From Ferrimonas senticii DSM 18821 (GTDB lineage Bacteria > Pseudomonadota > Gammaproteobacteria > Enterobacterales > Shewanellaceae): 64,000 nucleotides of DNA. The DNA lies in assembly GCF_000422665.1 (NCBI RefSeq), contig NZ_KE383899.1:279844-343843 (forward strand). Reading direction: 5' to 3'. How positions within the stretch are numbered: the first letter of the stretch is position 1; the number at the start of each line of letters is the position of its first letter. The notes under the pieces are model-generated. The model searched no databases, was not told the DNA's origin, and saw only the letters and a list, made by a program, of their open reading frames with translations. A program made the translations under genes and the position numbers. This document shows, in pieces, positions 1 through 9,749 of this stretch.

Positions 1-4
1 AATT

Positions 5-652
5 ATGAACAGAACTGCTCGATTGCTCAGCCGCGCGTTGCTGGCGCTCACCATCATCAGCGCACCGCTGACCGCCCTTGCCAATCAAGATGGCGGTATT
101 GCCGCCAACCCCGAAGCGGTATCGCCACTGCTCAATGGCATGCAAGTACCGGCAATTACGGTGCAAAACAGCGCGGGCGAAGCGCTTTCACTGAACCAGT
201 TGCTGGCACAAAAGCCAAGCTTGGTGCTGTTCTATCGTGGCGGTTGGTGCCCCTACTGCAACGCCCAGCTGGCGGGACTGCAGCAAATTGAGGCGCAACT
301 AAAGCAGCTGGGCGTGCAAGTATTGGCACTGGCACCAGAGCCACCGGAAGAACTAAAGGCCGGTGAAGGCAAAGGCAATTACCAACTGTTGAGTGACCGT
401 AATCTGCAGGCCACCACCGGTTTTGGCTTGGGTTATACCCTCTCTGGTGCCGCTAATCTGGGCTACAAAGCCAAGATGGGCGATCGCTTGGTGTTGAGCC
501 CTGAGGGCCAAGTGATCTTGCCGGTACCTGCGGTGTATCTGGTTGATACCGATGGCGTAGTGCAGTTTTCCTACGTTAACCCTAACTTTAAAGTGCGCGC
601 CCATCCTGAGCTTATCCTCAAAGCGGCCGAGCTAATGCTGGCAAGCAACTGA
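5..652 (+). CDS. Exported peroxiredoxin-like (AhpC/TSA) protein
   Basis: 215 residues. An N-terminal signal peptide (charged start, hydrophobic stretch to about residue 26, ALA-N cleavage context) is followed by a thioredoxin-fold AhpC/TSA domain. The segment FYRGGWCPYCNAQL near residues 76-89 carries a CPYC pair at the position where peroxiredoxin-like proteins have their redox cysteine. This suggests a periplasmic thiol peroxidase or disulfide reductase; the substrate cannot be read. It stands alone, with a hairpin terminator directly after it. The window starts only four bases upstream, so the promoter is not visible. Confidence 0.8.
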   Translation: MNRTARLLSRALLALTIISAPLTALANQDGGIAANPEAVSPLLNGMQVPAITVQNSAGEALSLNQLLAQKPSLVLFYRGGWCPYCNAQLAGLQQIEAQLKQLGVQVLALAPEPPEELKAGEGKGNYQLLSDRNLQATTGFGLGYTLSGAANLGYKAKMGDRLVLSPEGQVILPVPAVYLVDTDGVVQFSYVNPNFKVRAHPELILKAAELMLASN

Positions 653-663
653 ATCCAAATCAC

Positions 664-690
664 AAAGGCGATCGGCAGATCGCCTTTTTT
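664..690 (+). terminator. Intrinsic terminator after the peroxiredoxin gene
   Basis: Inverted repeat AAGGCGATC / GATCGCCTT with a short loop, followed by a T-run, 12 bases after the stop codon. Confidence 0.85.
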
Positions 691-749
691 ATTGGCGCCA
701 GCGCCCACCTTTGCTTAGATGGCTCCCCCCTACCTTGGAGCCACTATCC

Positions 750-1712
750 ATGACCCAAACCATTATTTTTGATACCGATCCAGGTATCGACGATGCAATG
801 GCACTGCTGTTCGCTCACGCTCTACCGAACATCGATCTGTATGGCATCACCACCGTTTTTGGTAACGCCACCATCGATGATGGCACCAAGAACGCCTGCT
901 ACCTGCGCGATCGCTTTGGCATCAACGCCATTATCGCCAAAGGCGCCGACAAACCGCTGGTTCGCCCACCAGTCGGACCAACCACCATCGTTCATGGTGA
1001 GCATGGCTTAGGCTATGTCGAAGCCCCAGCGGATACCGCGATTAACCTCGATCCACGCCCGGCCTATCAGTTCCTGTGTGAAGAGGTAAAACGTCGCAGC
1101 GGCGAGATCACCATTGTGGCGGTTGGCCCGCTGACTAACTTGGCGCTGGCCTTGCAGCACGATCCTGAAATCACCCAGCATGTGAAGCAGGTGGTGATCA
1201 TGGGTGGTGCCTTTGGCCTTGATGGCAACTGCGGCAACGTCGCGCCATTTGCCGAAGCCAATATCCACGACGATCCGCACGCCGCCGATCTGGTGTTTAC
1301 CGCTGATTGGCCGGTGGTGATCGTCGGTTTGGATGTCACCCATAAAGCGTTCTTTAGTGGCGAATACTTGGATGCGTTGCGCGACAGCGCCGGCGAAACC
1401 GGCCAGTTTATCCACGACATCAGCCGCTTCTACTTGGAGTTCTACTCCAACAAGGTGGGCCTGAACGGTTGTCACGTCCACGATCCATCGGCGATTGCCT
1501 ATGTCGCCGATCCAAGCCTATTCGGCACCCGCTCTGGCCCAGTTCGAGTGGTGTGTGACGGCCCACTGACTGGCATGACCGTGCAGAAAGTCGATGCCCG
1601 CCGTTACTCTGACGATGAGTTCAGCGATCACCGCGCCCAACAGGTATGCGTCAGTGTCGATGACCAGCGACTACTGAAGCTGTATCAAGACAGCATCAAC
1701 CGTTTGGCCTAA
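750..1712 (+). CDS. Nucleoside hydrolase (IUNH family)
   Basis: 320 residues. The N-terminus IIFDTDPGIDDAMALL is the signature aspartate cluster that binds Ca2+ and ribose in inosine-uridine preferring nucleoside hydrolases. VAVGPLTNLALAL and the HVHDPSAIAYV segment with the C-terminal metal-site Asp are also present. The family splits the N-glycosidic bond of nucleosides in purine/pyrimidine salvage; exact specificity is not readable. I chose the ATG at 750 because TTGGAG lies about 10 bases upstream and the DTDPG motif then starts at the usual place; an in-frame start at 711 only adds a non-conserved leader. Monocistronic, with its own terminator. Confidence 0.88.
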   Translation: MTQTIIFDTDPGIDDAMALLFAHALPNIDLYGITTVFGNATIDDGTKNACYLRDRFGINAIIAKGADKPLVRPPVGPTTIVHGEHGLGYVEAPADTAINLDPRPAYQFLCEEVKRRSGEITIVAVGPLTNLALALQHDPEITQHVKQVVIMGGAFGLDGNCGNVAPFAEANIHDDPHAADLVFTADWPVVIVGLDVTHKAFFSGEYLDALRDSAGETGQFIHDISRFYLEFYSNKVGLNGCHVHDPSAIAYVADPSLFGTRSGPVRVVCDGPLTGMTVQKVDARRYSDDEFSDHRAQQVCVSVDDQRLLKLYQDSINRLA

Positions 1713-1740
1713 AACTCATCGGCTAATGCCACTGCAAACA

Positions 1741-1772
1741 AAAAACGCTCCGAATCGGAGCGTTTATTATTT
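1741..1772 (+). terminator. Intrinsic terminator after nucleoside hydrolase
   Basis: Stem AAACGCTCCGA / TCGGAGCGTTT with a small loop and a T-rich tail, about 30 bases after the stop codon. Confidence 0.85.
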
Positions 1773-1954
1773 GAGCCAAAGCCAGTCCGAGAATGCGTTC
1801 TCGGCTACCCAGCAACGTTGCTAAGTACTGTTAGTTAGCCACTCGATTCCATTGCGTAGGAGAAATCGCCGCAATCGAGGCGTTCAACGCAACTGCTAGG
1901 GGTTCTACCAGTAAGTTGAACAACGCAGAGTGCGGCGGTTTCCACTAGCAGGGG

Positions 1955-2452
1955 CTAGTGATTCGGGTTGATTCGCGCCATCGACAATGCATCGGCGTAT
2001 TGGCCATTGCGAAAGGCGTAATCGCGCAGTTCCCCTTCGGTGACAAAACCAAATTTCTGATACAAATGCTGGGCGCGATGGTTGTCGCTAAATACGGTCA
2101 ACTCGATCCGATGCAGATCCAGCCAGTTGTCGGCCAAGTCGATCATTGCGCTCAGCAGCGCTTGCCCGATCCCAAGTCCTTGATGGCTGTCTTTAACCCC
2201 CATACCAAAGTCGCCGACATGGCGGCGGCGATGGCACTCACTAATGGTCAAACCGATACTGCCAACCAGCTCACCATCCACTTCTGCCACCAAACTGAAT
2301 ACATTGCTGGGCTGATTGCTTAACCGTTCACGCCAACGGTTGGGTTCGGCAAACGGCATCTGCAAGGTATTCATCTGCGCATTGCCATGGCTATAAAGCG
2401 CCACGATCGCATCCGCATCGGCAACGGTGCTTCGGCGAACCACAATATCCAT
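1955..2452 (-). CDS. GNAT N-acetyltransferase, YhhY-like
   Basis: 165 residues, a single GNAT domain. The acetyl-CoA-binding loop is seen as HQGLGIGQALL (about residues 90-100), followed by DLHRIELTVFSDN and the C-terminal LYQKFGFVTEGELRDYAFRNGQY. The protein resembles E. coli YhhY (AaaT) along its length, including NTLQMPF near residue 33 and RIELTVF. YhhY acetylates amino acids such as phenylalanine and methionine; the same role here is by similarity only. The stop codon lies inside a small CACTAGC/GCTAGTG hairpin (1943-1960). It is followed on the same strand, upstream in transcription order, by a VOC protein gene in a separate unit. Confidence 0.8.
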   Translation of the reverse strand: MDIVVRRSTVADADAIVALYSHGNAQMNTLQMPFAEPNRWRERLSNQPSNVFSLVAEVDGELVGSIGLTISECHRRRHVGDFGMGVKDSHQGLGIGQALLSAMIDLADNWLDLHRIELTVFSDNHRAQHLYQKFGFVTEGELRDYAFRNGQYADALSMARINPNH

Positions 2453-2526
2453 CGATAACTTTCCTTGTCGCGGTCTTATCTCAGCAGGTTACCGATGGCG
2501 TGTTCAAAAAAACAACCGTTAAATGG

Positions 2527-2904
2527 TTAACTCATCGAATGCAGACCGATCAGATTGCCCTCGGTGTCTCGCACCAAGGCGATAAAGCCATGCTTGCCGA
2601 TGGCGAATTTCGGTTTCACGACGGCCCCGCCAGCCTCCGCCGCCCGCTGTTGCTGGACGGCGCAATCGTCGCAAGAGAAATAGACCACGGTGCTGTTGCC
2701 ACCGGCACTGCAATCAGCCATTTTCACCAAGGCGCCACTGGCACCGTACTCTTCATGGTGGCCGGGGAACAGCCACATTTCGATCTCATCGCTGGGCTCT
2801 TCCATCGCTTCCAGTTCCAGCGCAAACACCTGTTGATAAAAGGCTTTGGCACGCGCCATCTGATCCACGTAGATCTCAAACCACCCCACCGGATTGCTCG
2901 CCAT
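2527..2904 (-). CDS. VOC (glyoxalase/bleomycin-resistance) family protein
   Basis: 125 residues. It opens with WFEIYVDQMARAKAFYQQVF, the standard first beta-alpha unit of VOC proteins, and ends GNLIGLHSM, the usual last strand supplying a metal ligand. One domain, so it should act as a dimer. VOC proteins use a divalent metal on small substrates; the substrate is unknown. The ATG at 2904 is followed immediately by the conserved fold, so the start is secure. Confidence 0.8.
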   Translation of the reverse strand: MASNPVGWFEIYVDQMARAKAFYQQVFALELEAMEEPSDEIEMWLFPGHHEEYGASGALVKMADCSAGGNSTVVYFSCDDCAVQQQRAAEAGGAVVKPKFAIGKHGFIALVRDTEGNLIGLHSMS

Positions 2905-2960
2905 AACGGGCTCCTGATTTATCCATCGTAACCCGTTAACCCTAGCTCACCGGCAGCGCC

Positions 2961-4814
2961 TTAAACCTGAAACTTGGCCAACTGCTGCTGCAATTGCATA
3001 CAGTTTTGCTGCATCGCTTCTGAGGCCTGCTGCAACTGGACGCCAACGGTAGTTAGCTCGGCGCTGTCTTGGCGCAAGTGATCGCAGCGGGCGGTCATCA
3101 CCTCACTGACTTGATGCTGCTCTTCGGCGGCGGCGGCGATCTCGGCCACTTGCGCCGAGATCCGCTCCACTTCGGCGACGATCCGCAGCAACACCGATTC
3201 TGCTTGTTCCGCCTCAACGGCACTGGACTTGGCCAACTGTTGTCCGTGGTTCATGGCGCCAACCGCCACCTGACTGGTGCTTTGCAACGCCTCGATCATC
3301 GACCGAATTTCATCAATCGAAGCGCTGGTACGCTGCGACAACACCCGCACTTCATCGGCTACCACCGCAAAACCGCGTCCCGCTTCGCCAGCGCGTGCCG
3401 CCTCAATGGCCGCATTCAATGCCAATAAGTTGGTCTGGGCGGCGATCGCTTCGATGGTTTCCAGCACCTTGTCGATGCCCTGCGCGTGTTGCTCCATCTG
3501 GCCGATCACTTCGCCGCTGTGCACCACCTGTTGCAGCAGTTGATCACTGCTGGCGACTGAACGCAGGATCACCTCACGCCCTTGGCGACAGGCGTCACTG
3601 ACATTGGTTACCGCATCGTTCGCGGCGCAGGCTTGCTGCGCCACCATGTTGGCGCTTTGTTCAAGTTGCCCGACCGCTGTGGCGATCTGCGCCAGTTGAT
3701 CATCTTGGCGCGCCACCGCCTCGGCCTGTTGCAACGCCTGTACCGCAGTGGTTCGACTTTGATCTGACAAGGCCTCCGCTTGACCACGAACATTGCCAAC
3801 GATCTGCTGTAATTGCTCGATAAACTGGTTGAGATGGCTAGCCACTTTACCGACTTCATCGGCACGGTGAATATCGATGCGACGAGTTAGATCCGCCTCG
3901 CCCTCAGTTAAATCGTTGATCGAACTGCGCAGGGTTTCGACCGGTTTAAGCAGATGGTGCAACAGCCAGCCGGTCAGGAGCGTGATCACTACCACCACCA
4001 GCAAGGTCACCAGCAACATCCGCAAGGTCATGGCGATGATCCCCTGCTCCAGCTGTTGCTGATCCGCCAGGATCACCACTTGCCAATGCGCATCGGCAAT
4101 GTCAGTGACCGCCAGATAGTGGCTTTGACCTTGGAAAGCGACCAAATTCGGTACCGTTGGATCGTATTGCTTAATGGCATCGGCAGCGACTAGTTGGTTG
4201 AGGTTGGTCAGCAGCAGACTGTCGTCATCCGCGGCAATCACCCGCTGCTTAGCATCCACTAGCAATACTCGTTGCTGCTTGGAGGCGCTGGCAAGCACCG
4301 AGTTGGCGATGGCACCGAGCGAGATATCGGCGGCCACCACCCCAGAAAATGCGCCATCAAAACGCTGCGACAAGCTCAGCACCATGCCGCCATGAACATC
4401 TTGATAGGGATCGGTAAACACCAACTGCGACTGCGCTTGCGCGCTTTGGTACCACGGACGCTGGCGCGGATCGATGGCCGGTGCAGGCTGATCCAGTTGG
4501 CTCCAGACTAACTCGCCGTTGCCGTAGCCAGCGTACATCAGATCAAAGCCATTACTGGCGGCCAGCAGATTAAAGGTGGCGGTTTGTGGCGCGCGCTGTT
4601 GCAGTTGCGCTGCGGTTTGCCGCACCATCTGCGCCCGAGGCTGCAACCATTGCTGCAAATTTTGCTGCAGCGATTCCACCTGAGTGTGCAGTTGCTGCTG
4701 CAGTTCCGCTTGGCTTTGCTGCCAGTAGTAGGGCAACACAAATGCGGCTTGAATCAGCCCCGTAAACAGCGCTACCAGCGCCACAAAGCCTTGCAACCGA
4801 GTTTTTATCCGCAT
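2961..4814 (-). CDS. Methyl-accepting chemotaxis protein with periplasmic double-Cache sensor
   Basis: 617 residues. A transmembrane helix near residues 10-30 is followed by a periplasmic region of about 230 residues containing the Cache-type segment DPRQRPWYQ, a second transmembrane helix (about 262-286), a HAMP domain ([22 protein letters not shown]) and a long cytoplasmic coiled coil. The signalling tip with [20 protein letters not shown] is the invariant hairpin of chemoreceptors. The DPRQRPWY motif is typical of dCache sensors for small organic ligands such as amino acids; the ligand is not known. No C-terminal CheR-docking pentapeptide is visible. Monocistronic, downstream of cysH on the same strand. 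Confidence 0.9.
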   Translation of the reverse strand: MRIKTRLQGFVALVALFTGLIQAAFVLPYYWQQSQAELQQQLHTQVESLQQNLQQWLQPRAQMVRQTAAQLQQRAPQTATFNLLAASNGFDLMYAGYGNGELVWSQLDQPAPAIDPRQRPWYQSAQAQSQLVFTDPYQDVHGGMVLSLSQRFDGAFSGVVAADISLGAIANSVLASASKQQRVLLVDAKQRVIAADDDSLLLTNLNQLVAADAIKQYDPTVPNLVAFQGQSHYLAVTDIADAHWQVVILADQQQLEQGIIAMTLRMLLVTLLVVVVITLLTGWLLHHLLKPVETLRSSINDLTEGEADLTRRIDIHRADEVGKVASHLNQFIEQLQQIVGNVRGQAEALSDQSRTTAVQALQQAEAVARQDDQLAQIATAVGQLEQSANMVAQQACAANDAVTNVSDACRQGREVILRSVASSDQLLQQVVHSGEVIGQMEQHAQGIDKVLETIEAIAAQTNLLALNAAIEAARAGEAGRGFAVVADEVRVLSQRTSASIDEIRSMIEALQSTSQVAVGAMNHGQQLAKSSAVEAEQAESVLLRIVAEVERISAQVAEIAAAAEEQHQVSEVMTARCDHLRQDSAELTTVGVQLQQASEAMQQNCMQLQQQLAKFQV

Positions 4815-4902
4815 TGTTATGCCCTAGAAAATGACCGACAGTCGGTTATCGGCCAAGACTCGGCAAAACTGAGCAGGCTTTTAATGGGCTACGGTTTACT
4901 GG

Positions 4903-5652
4903 TCAGATCTCATAGTGCAAACCACACTCGCGCTTGATCCCGAAAAAGCGGGTATCTTCTTCGTTCTCGCCAAGTTCTAGCGGCCTTGAGGTATGATAGT
5001 CACCGATTGAAGCGTAGCCCTGATGCCACAGTGGATGATACGGCAGTTCATGTTCAGTTAAGTATTGGTGCACCTGCTTGGCGTGCCAATCCAGCACGGG
5101 CAGCAGTTTAAAGCGGCCGGAACGGATGGCTAAAAACGGCAATTCACTGCGGCTTTGGGATTGCTGCCGCCGCAGCCCGGCAAACCAACTGCCAACGGCT
5201 AATTCGTCCAAGGCTTGGCGCATCGGCTCAACTTTGTTCAAGCGGTTGTAGTGATCCAGCCCCGCCTCCCCTTGCTGCCATAACTGCCCAAAGCGCGCCT
5301 CCTGCCACGCCGGGCTATGCTTGGCGCGAAACACTTTGAGGTTTAGCTTCAGCCGCTCTGTCAGTTGATCGATAAACTGGTAAGTTTCCGCAAACAGGTA
5401 GCCGGTATCGGTTAGCACCACTGGGATCTGCGGCGCTTGCTTGGTGACCAGATCCAGCATCAGCGCCGCTTGCGCACCAAAGCTGGAAGTCAGCACATGG
5501 TTGCCGGGCAACTGCTCCAGCCCCCAAGCGATCCGCTCTGCTGCGGTAAGCTGCCCAAGCTGCTGATTCAGCACCGCCAGCAGCGCTTGGCTGTCTGGAC
5601 TTTGCGGCTCGCGCAGCAGCGCCGCCAGTTGGGCTGAGGTTGGCGTTAACAT
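4903..5652 (-). CDS. cysH: Phosphoadenylyl-sulfate (PAPS) reductase CysH
   Basis: 249 residues, close to the 244 of E. coli CysH. It reduces PAPS to sulfite using thioredoxin. The adenylyl-binding region includes [16 protein letters not shown] and [11 protein letters not shown]; the C-terminal KRECGLH holds the single catalytic cysteine (C243). The paired cysteines of 4Fe-4S APS reductases are absent, which supports the PAPS type. It is the last gene of cysJIH, 18 bases after cysI, with a GGGGGAGA Shine-Dalgarno sequence before its ATG. Confidence 0.93.
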   Translation of the reverse strand: MLTPTSAQLAALLREPQSPDSQALLAVLNQQLGQLTAAERIAWGLEQLPGNHVLTSSFGAQAALMLDLVTKQAPQIPVVLTDTGYLFAETYQFIDQLTERLKLNLKVFRAKHSPAWQEARFGQLWQQGEAGLDHYNRLNKVEPMRQALDELAVGSWFAGLRRQQSQSRSELPFLAIRSGRFKLLPVLDWHAKQVHQYLTEHELPYHPLWHQGYASIGDYHTSRPLELGENEEDTRFFGIKRECGLHYEI

Positions 5653-5670
5653 GCTCTCCCCCTAACGCGA

Positions 5671-7452
5671 CTAAGCCGCGTAGAAATCGTCTTTGGGCAC
5701 CACTACCGCAGCAATAATGCCAACCCGAACCACAAAGTCACCAAAGCGTTCTTCCGGTTGACGCTCTGCCACCCAGCGGCCGATCAAGCTGTCCAATTCG
5801 GCAAACAGTGCCTGCTCATCAAGGTTGCCACGATACAGCTTGGGAATGCGGCTGCCATTATGATTGCCACCCAGATGCAGGTTGTATTTGCCCGGCCCTT
5901 TGCCAACCAACCCCACCTCCGCCAGCATCGCTCGGCCACAGCCATTGGGGCAGCCGGTGATGCGGAAGATGATTGCCTCTTCAGGCACCTGGTGTTTTGC
6001 CAGCAACGCCTCTAAACGATCGACATAGCTTGGCAGCACCCGCTCGGCTTCGGCCATCGCCAATGGACAGGTCGGCAGCGACACACAAGCCATGGCGCTT
6101 TTGCGCTGGTTAGAGTGGCTGTCGTTGATCAGCCCGTGCTGCCGCGCCAACTGTTCAATCACCGCTTTGTCGCGTTCAGCTACCCCCGCAACAATCAGGT
6201 TTTGGTTGGCGGTCAAGCGAAATTCACCTTTGTGGATTTGCGCAATCGCTGCCATTCCGGTTTTCAGTGGCTTATCGACAAAATCAAACACCCGACCATT
6301 TTCAATAAACAGCGTCAGGTTGTGTTTGCCATCAATTCCCGCGGTCCAACCGAAGGCATCGCCGCGATGGGTCAACTCGAACGGCGCGGCGGCAGCGAAG
6401 GTTACCTCGGCGCGGCGCTCAACCTCTTGCTTAAACACCGCAAGGCCAATGCGATCGATGGTGTACTTGGTCTTGGCGTTTTTGCGGTTAACCCGGTTAC
6501 CGAGATCGCGCTGGGTCGACACCACCGCAGCCGCCACCGCCAACGTGTGCTTGAGCGGCACAAAACCAAGGTTATCAGCGGTACGCGGGTAGGTCGCTTG
6601 ATCACCGTGGGTCATCGCCAAGCCACCACCAACCAACACGTTAAAGCCAACTAACTGCCCCGCCTGTTCGCCGCTACCAGCAATCGCCACAAAATTAAGA
6701 TCGTTGGCGTGCAGATCAACGTCGTTGTGCGGCGGCACGACTACCGTGGTTTTGAATTTTCGCGGCAGGTAGGTTTGCCCCAAGATCGGTTCCACTTCGG
6801 CGCCACTGGCCTCGGCGGTGGTAGCACGGTCCGATTCGGTACTTTCGATCTTTTCGCCATCGAGCCAGATCTCGGCGTAGGCGCGGGTGTGCGGCAGCAG
6901 GTGCTCAGAGATCTTCTTTGCCCACTCATAAGCTTGGCTGTGCAGTTCCGATTGCTCGGGGTTAGAGGTACACAGCACATTGCGGTTTACATCGCCAGCG
7001 GTGGCAATCGAATCGATGCCGATGCGATTTAGCATCTGGTGCATCGTTTTGATGTCGCGCTTCAATACCCCGTGAAACTGAAAGGTCTGCCGGGTAGTTA
7101 AACGGATACTGCCAGCGTGACTGCTGTGCTTGGCAAAGTCGTCAATCGCCAACCACTGCTTGGGAGTGATCACCCCGCCGGGCAGCCGCGCCCGTAACAT
7201 CACCGTGTGCAGCGGCTCCAATTTCTGTTCGGCGCGTTCGGCGCGAATGTCGCGGTCATCCTGCTGATACATGCCGTGGAAGCGGATCAGCTGGAAGTTA
7301 TCGGAGGTGAAACCGCCGCTGACAGGATCGGTCAGATCGCTAGCGATGGTGCCGCGCAGCTGCTGGCTTTGGCCTTTGATCCGTTCGTTATCCGCCAGTT
7401 TGCCGGTCACCACCAAGTCTTGCAGTTCCGCCGGTAATTGATTGCTGCTCAT
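5671..7452 (-). CDS. cysI: Sulfite reductase (NADPH) hemoprotein beta subunit CysI
   Basis: 593 residues. It reduces sulfite to sulfide with six electrons delivered by CysJ. The four cysteines for the 4Fe-4S/siroheme centre are seen as [16 protein letters not shown] and [12 protein letters not shown]. Two ferredoxin-like half domains are present ([18 protein letters not shown] in the first; LTANQN in the second). I set the start at the ATG at 7452 ([10 protein letters not shown]), which overlaps the cysJ stop by one base (TGATG), a classic translational-coupling arrangement; the longer frame from 7503 lies inside cysJ. Middle gene of cysJIH. Confidence 0.94.
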   Translation of the reverse strand: MSSNQLPAELQDLVVTGKLADNERIKGQSQQLRGTIASDLTDPVSGGFTSDNFQLIRFHGMYQQDDRDIRAERAEQKLEPLHTVMLRARLPGGVITPKQWLAIDDFAKHSSHAGSIRLTTRQTFQFHGVLKRDIKTMHQMLNRIGIDSIATAGDVNRNVLCTSNPEQSELHSQAYEWAKKISEHLLPHTRAYAEIWLDGEKIESTESDRATTAEASGAEVEPILGQTYLPRKFKTTVVVPPHNDVDLHANDLNFVAIAGSGEQAGQLVGFNVLVGGGLAMTHGDQATYPRTADNLGFVPLKHTLAVAAAVVSTQRDLGNRVNRKNAKTKYTIDRIGLAVFKQEVERRAEVTFAAAAPFELTHRGDAFGWTAGIDGKHNLTLFIENGRVFDFVDKPLKTGMAAIAQIHKGEFRLTANQNLIVAGVAERDKAVIEQLARQHGLINDSHSNQRKSAMACVSLPTCPLAMAEAERVLPSYVDRLEALLAKHQVPEEAIIFRITGCPNGCGRAMLAEVGLVGKGPGKYNLHLGGNHNGSRIPKLYRGNLDEQALFAELDSLIGRWVAERQPEERFGDFVVRVGIIAAVVVPKDDFYAA

Positions 7453-9251
7453 CAGTACACATCCTTGAAAAAGCGTTTTTGTTGTTGCAGTTCGAACAGC
7501 CACTCAGCCGCTTGCTCGCTGTCCAGCTGCCCCTGCTCGGCGGCGATATCTTTTAACGCTTGCTCTACCGCTGGTGCCATGGTGCTGGCATCACCGCACA
7601 GATACAGCACGGCACCGCGCTCTAGCCACTGCCACAGTTCGCTGGCTTGCTCTCGCAGGCGGTCTTGGACGTAGATTTTGTCGGGCTGATCGCGGCTGAA
7701 CGCCAAGGTGAGCTTTTCCAGCTCGCCGCTGGCCAGATACTGCTGCCACTCCACTTGGTAGAGGAAATCCTCGGTAAAGTGTGGATTACCAAAGATCAGC
7801 CAACTGTTACCACGGATCCCATCAGCGGCACGCTGCTGCATAAAGGCGCGATAGGGCGCAATGCCGGTGCCGGGGCCGATCATAATGATTGGGGTGGTGG
7901 CATCGGCAGGTAGGCGGAAGCGGTCGTTGGACTCGACAAACACTCGCAGCTTATCGCCCTCCCCGAGTCGGGTTGCCAGCGCCCCCGATACCGCACCGAG
8001 GCGTTCGATGCCATCGCGCTGCTCGGCCACTTTGGCAACCGTTAGATGCACTTCGTCACCCACTTCCGCTTGCGAGGAGGCGATCGAATACAGCCGTGGG
8101 GTCAGTGGTCGCAGCATCGCAGTCAGCTCATCAGCGGTGACCTTAGTGCCGCTCGGCAGTGGGTAACGTTTGATTAAATCGACCAATTGGTGCGAAGTGA
8201 TAAAGCGCCGCAGCTGGGTGCCATCATTGATGATGTTGTTAAGCGGTTCGCTGCCCGTCAACGCCGCCCAGCCTTTAACTACGGCGGGGCTCAACAAGGT
8301 AAGTTCATACTCACTTTGCAGTTGCTGTTTGATGGTGCTGTCTCCGGCTAAATCCAATAGCAGCAAGATCTCATCCACCAGCGCACTGGGGTTATCCAAC
8401 CAAATACCGAGGGCATCACCGGGCTGATAGCGGATCTCGGAATCGCCAAGATCGATCTCGACATGGCGAATGTCTTTGCTGGAGTTACGGCCGGTGATCT
8501 TTTGACTGACGATAAGTTCAGCCTGATAAGGAGACTGCTTGGTGAAGTTAGCGGTTTCGGCTTGCGCAAACGGCAACACCTGCGCCGTGCCGGCACTGGC
8601 AGCGGCGCTTTGTGGCTTCGGCAATGCCTGCCAAATCGCTTGCTGCCAGGTATTGGCGCTGTCGGCAAAGTCAACATCGCAGTCGACTCGCTCGGCAATT
8701 CTGCTAGCCCCTAGCTCTGCCAACCGAGCATCAAGTTCTTTGCCGGTTTGGCAAAACTGCTGGTAACTGGAATCCCCTAGGGCCAGTACGCTGAACTGCA
8801 ACCCATCCAATTGCGGCGCCCGTTTGCCCATCACAAACTTATGGAATCCCAAGGCGTCATCCGGCGGATCGCCCTCGCCGTGAGTGCTGACCACCAGCAG
8901 CAGTCGCTGCTCTTGGGCTAACAGCTTTGGCTTGTAATCGCTCATCGATTTCAGCGTCACCGCCCAGCCTTGCTCACTGGCGGCTTTGCCCGCTTGCTCG
9001 GCGACGCTGCGGCCATTGCCAGTCTGGCTGCCATACAAGATGGTGAGCGCGGCACTGCTGTCACTCACCGCAGCTGGATTTTCGCCAGCAACAGCGGCAA
9101 CCTGGCTTGCCCCTTGATTCGCCAACGCCGCCAGATAGCCGCTGATCCAAGCCGCTTGTACCGGCGTTAGTTCCGCCGCCAGTGCTCGCAACTTGGTTAC
9201 CTGCTCTGGTGCCAGCATTCCTGCACCGGCCTGCAATTCGTTCAACAGCAT
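7452..9251 (-). CDS. cysJ: Sulfite reductase (NADPH) flavoprotein alpha subunit CysJ
   Basis: 599 residues, the same length as E. coli CysJ. Domain order: flavodoxin (FMN) domain with [15 protein letters not shown], an FAD domain with RLYSIASS, and an NADP domain with [16 protein letters not shown] and [10 protein letters not shown]. The C-terminus FFKDVY matches the usual CysJ end. It passes electrons from NADPH to CysI. I chose the ATG at 9251 because AGGGAG lies just upstream; a GTG at 9293 would add 14 unconserved residues. First gene of the cysJIH operon; the promoter region contains the inverted repeat at 9311-9349. Confidence 0.94.
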   Translation of the reverse strand: MLLNELQAGAGMLAPEQVTKLRALAAELTPVQAAWISGYLAALANQGASQVAAVAGENPAAVSDSSAALTILYGSQTGNGRSVAEQAGKAASEQGWAVTLKSMSDYKPKLLAQEQRLLLVVSTHGEGDPPDDALGFHKFVMGKRAPQLDGLQFSVLALGDSSYQQFCQTGKELDARLAELGASRIAERVDCDVDFADSANTWQQAIWQALPKPQSAAASAGTAQVLPFAQAETANFTKQSPYQAELIVSQKITGRNSSKDIRHVEIDLGDSEIRYQPGDALGIWLDNPSALVDEILLLLDLAGDSTIKQQLQSEYELTLLSPAVVKGWAALTGSEPLNNIINDGTQLRRFITSHQLVDLIKRYPLPSGTKVTADELTAMLRPLTPRLYSIASSQAEVGDEVHLTVAKVAEQRDGIERLGAVSGALATRLGEGDKLRVFVESNDRFRLPADATTPIIMIGPGTGIAPYRAFMQQRAADGIRGNSWLIFGNPHFTEDFLYQVEWQQYLASGELEKLTLAFSRDQPDKIYVQDRLREQASELWQWLERGAVLYLCGDASTMAPAVEQALKDIAAEQGQLDSEQAAEWLFELQQQKRFFKDVY

Positions 9252-9310
9252 CAACGCTCCCTGATCGCTTGTGTCATTCACTTGATAGCCCACAGGGTAA
9301 GGAGCCTTGA

Positions 9311-9349
9311 TAGTTATAAAAAATACTCAATTTGGTTTTTTTATAACTA
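9311..9349. promoter_or_regulatory. Perfect 13-bp inverted repeat upstream of cysJIH
   Basis: TAGTTATAAAAAA (9311-9323) and its exact reverse complement (9337-9349), 13 bases apart, 60-98 bases upstream of the cysJ ATG. The A/T-rich TTATAAC half-sites resemble the loosely conserved CysB half-sites of enteric cys promoters, so a CysB operator is my best guess, but the match is not diagnostic. Confidence 0.45.
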
Positions 9350-9749
9350 AAGTGCATATAAAGCCCAATTAGGCCCCGGCGCTTAGCAACGCCAAAATTC
9401 CAGATAAGCGAATGCAATTGCTGCAGAACTAAACAAGCGTTTGAAACTGCGCTGGATCAAAGTACATTGTTTTCGATTGCCTTTATCGTGACTTCCATCC
9501 ATTACACACCTTTGACGGTTGTGATGAACGTGGGAAACTCCAGAAAATATGTGACCAATCGACATCATCTGCGCTGAATGTTGGTTGGGGGCAGGTTGAT
9601 ATCTGGTGTCCAAGGTTGGACACACAAAACATCATTCACCATGTTTGGACAACACAGAGAATCAGCCAAATTTAGTTTCGACAATAACCAATAACGGGCG
9701 CAAACAGGTACGACAGATATCGACCTGCCCCGTCACCGAGGACCTGATT
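9350..9749. other. Divergent intergenic region cysJ/pntAA with GTGTCCAA palindrome
   Basis: About 400 bases between two divergent operons with no convincing gene; an 80-codon minus-strand frame here has no recognisable content. It holds a palindrome GTGTCCAA-GG-TTGGACAC (9606-9623), and a further half-site TTGGACAAC at 9645-9653. These lie about 100-145 bases before the pntAA start and are candidate operator sites for pnt. The binding protein is unknown. Confidence 0.5.

Noticed and set aside
1008..1481. 157-codon minus-strand frame opposite the nucleoside hydrolase
   Set aside because: Antisense shadow with no family match.
9383..9625. 80-codon minus-strand frame between cysJ and pntAA
   Set aside because: Crosses the GTGTCCAA palindrome, no Shine-Dalgarno sequence, no recognisable protein.
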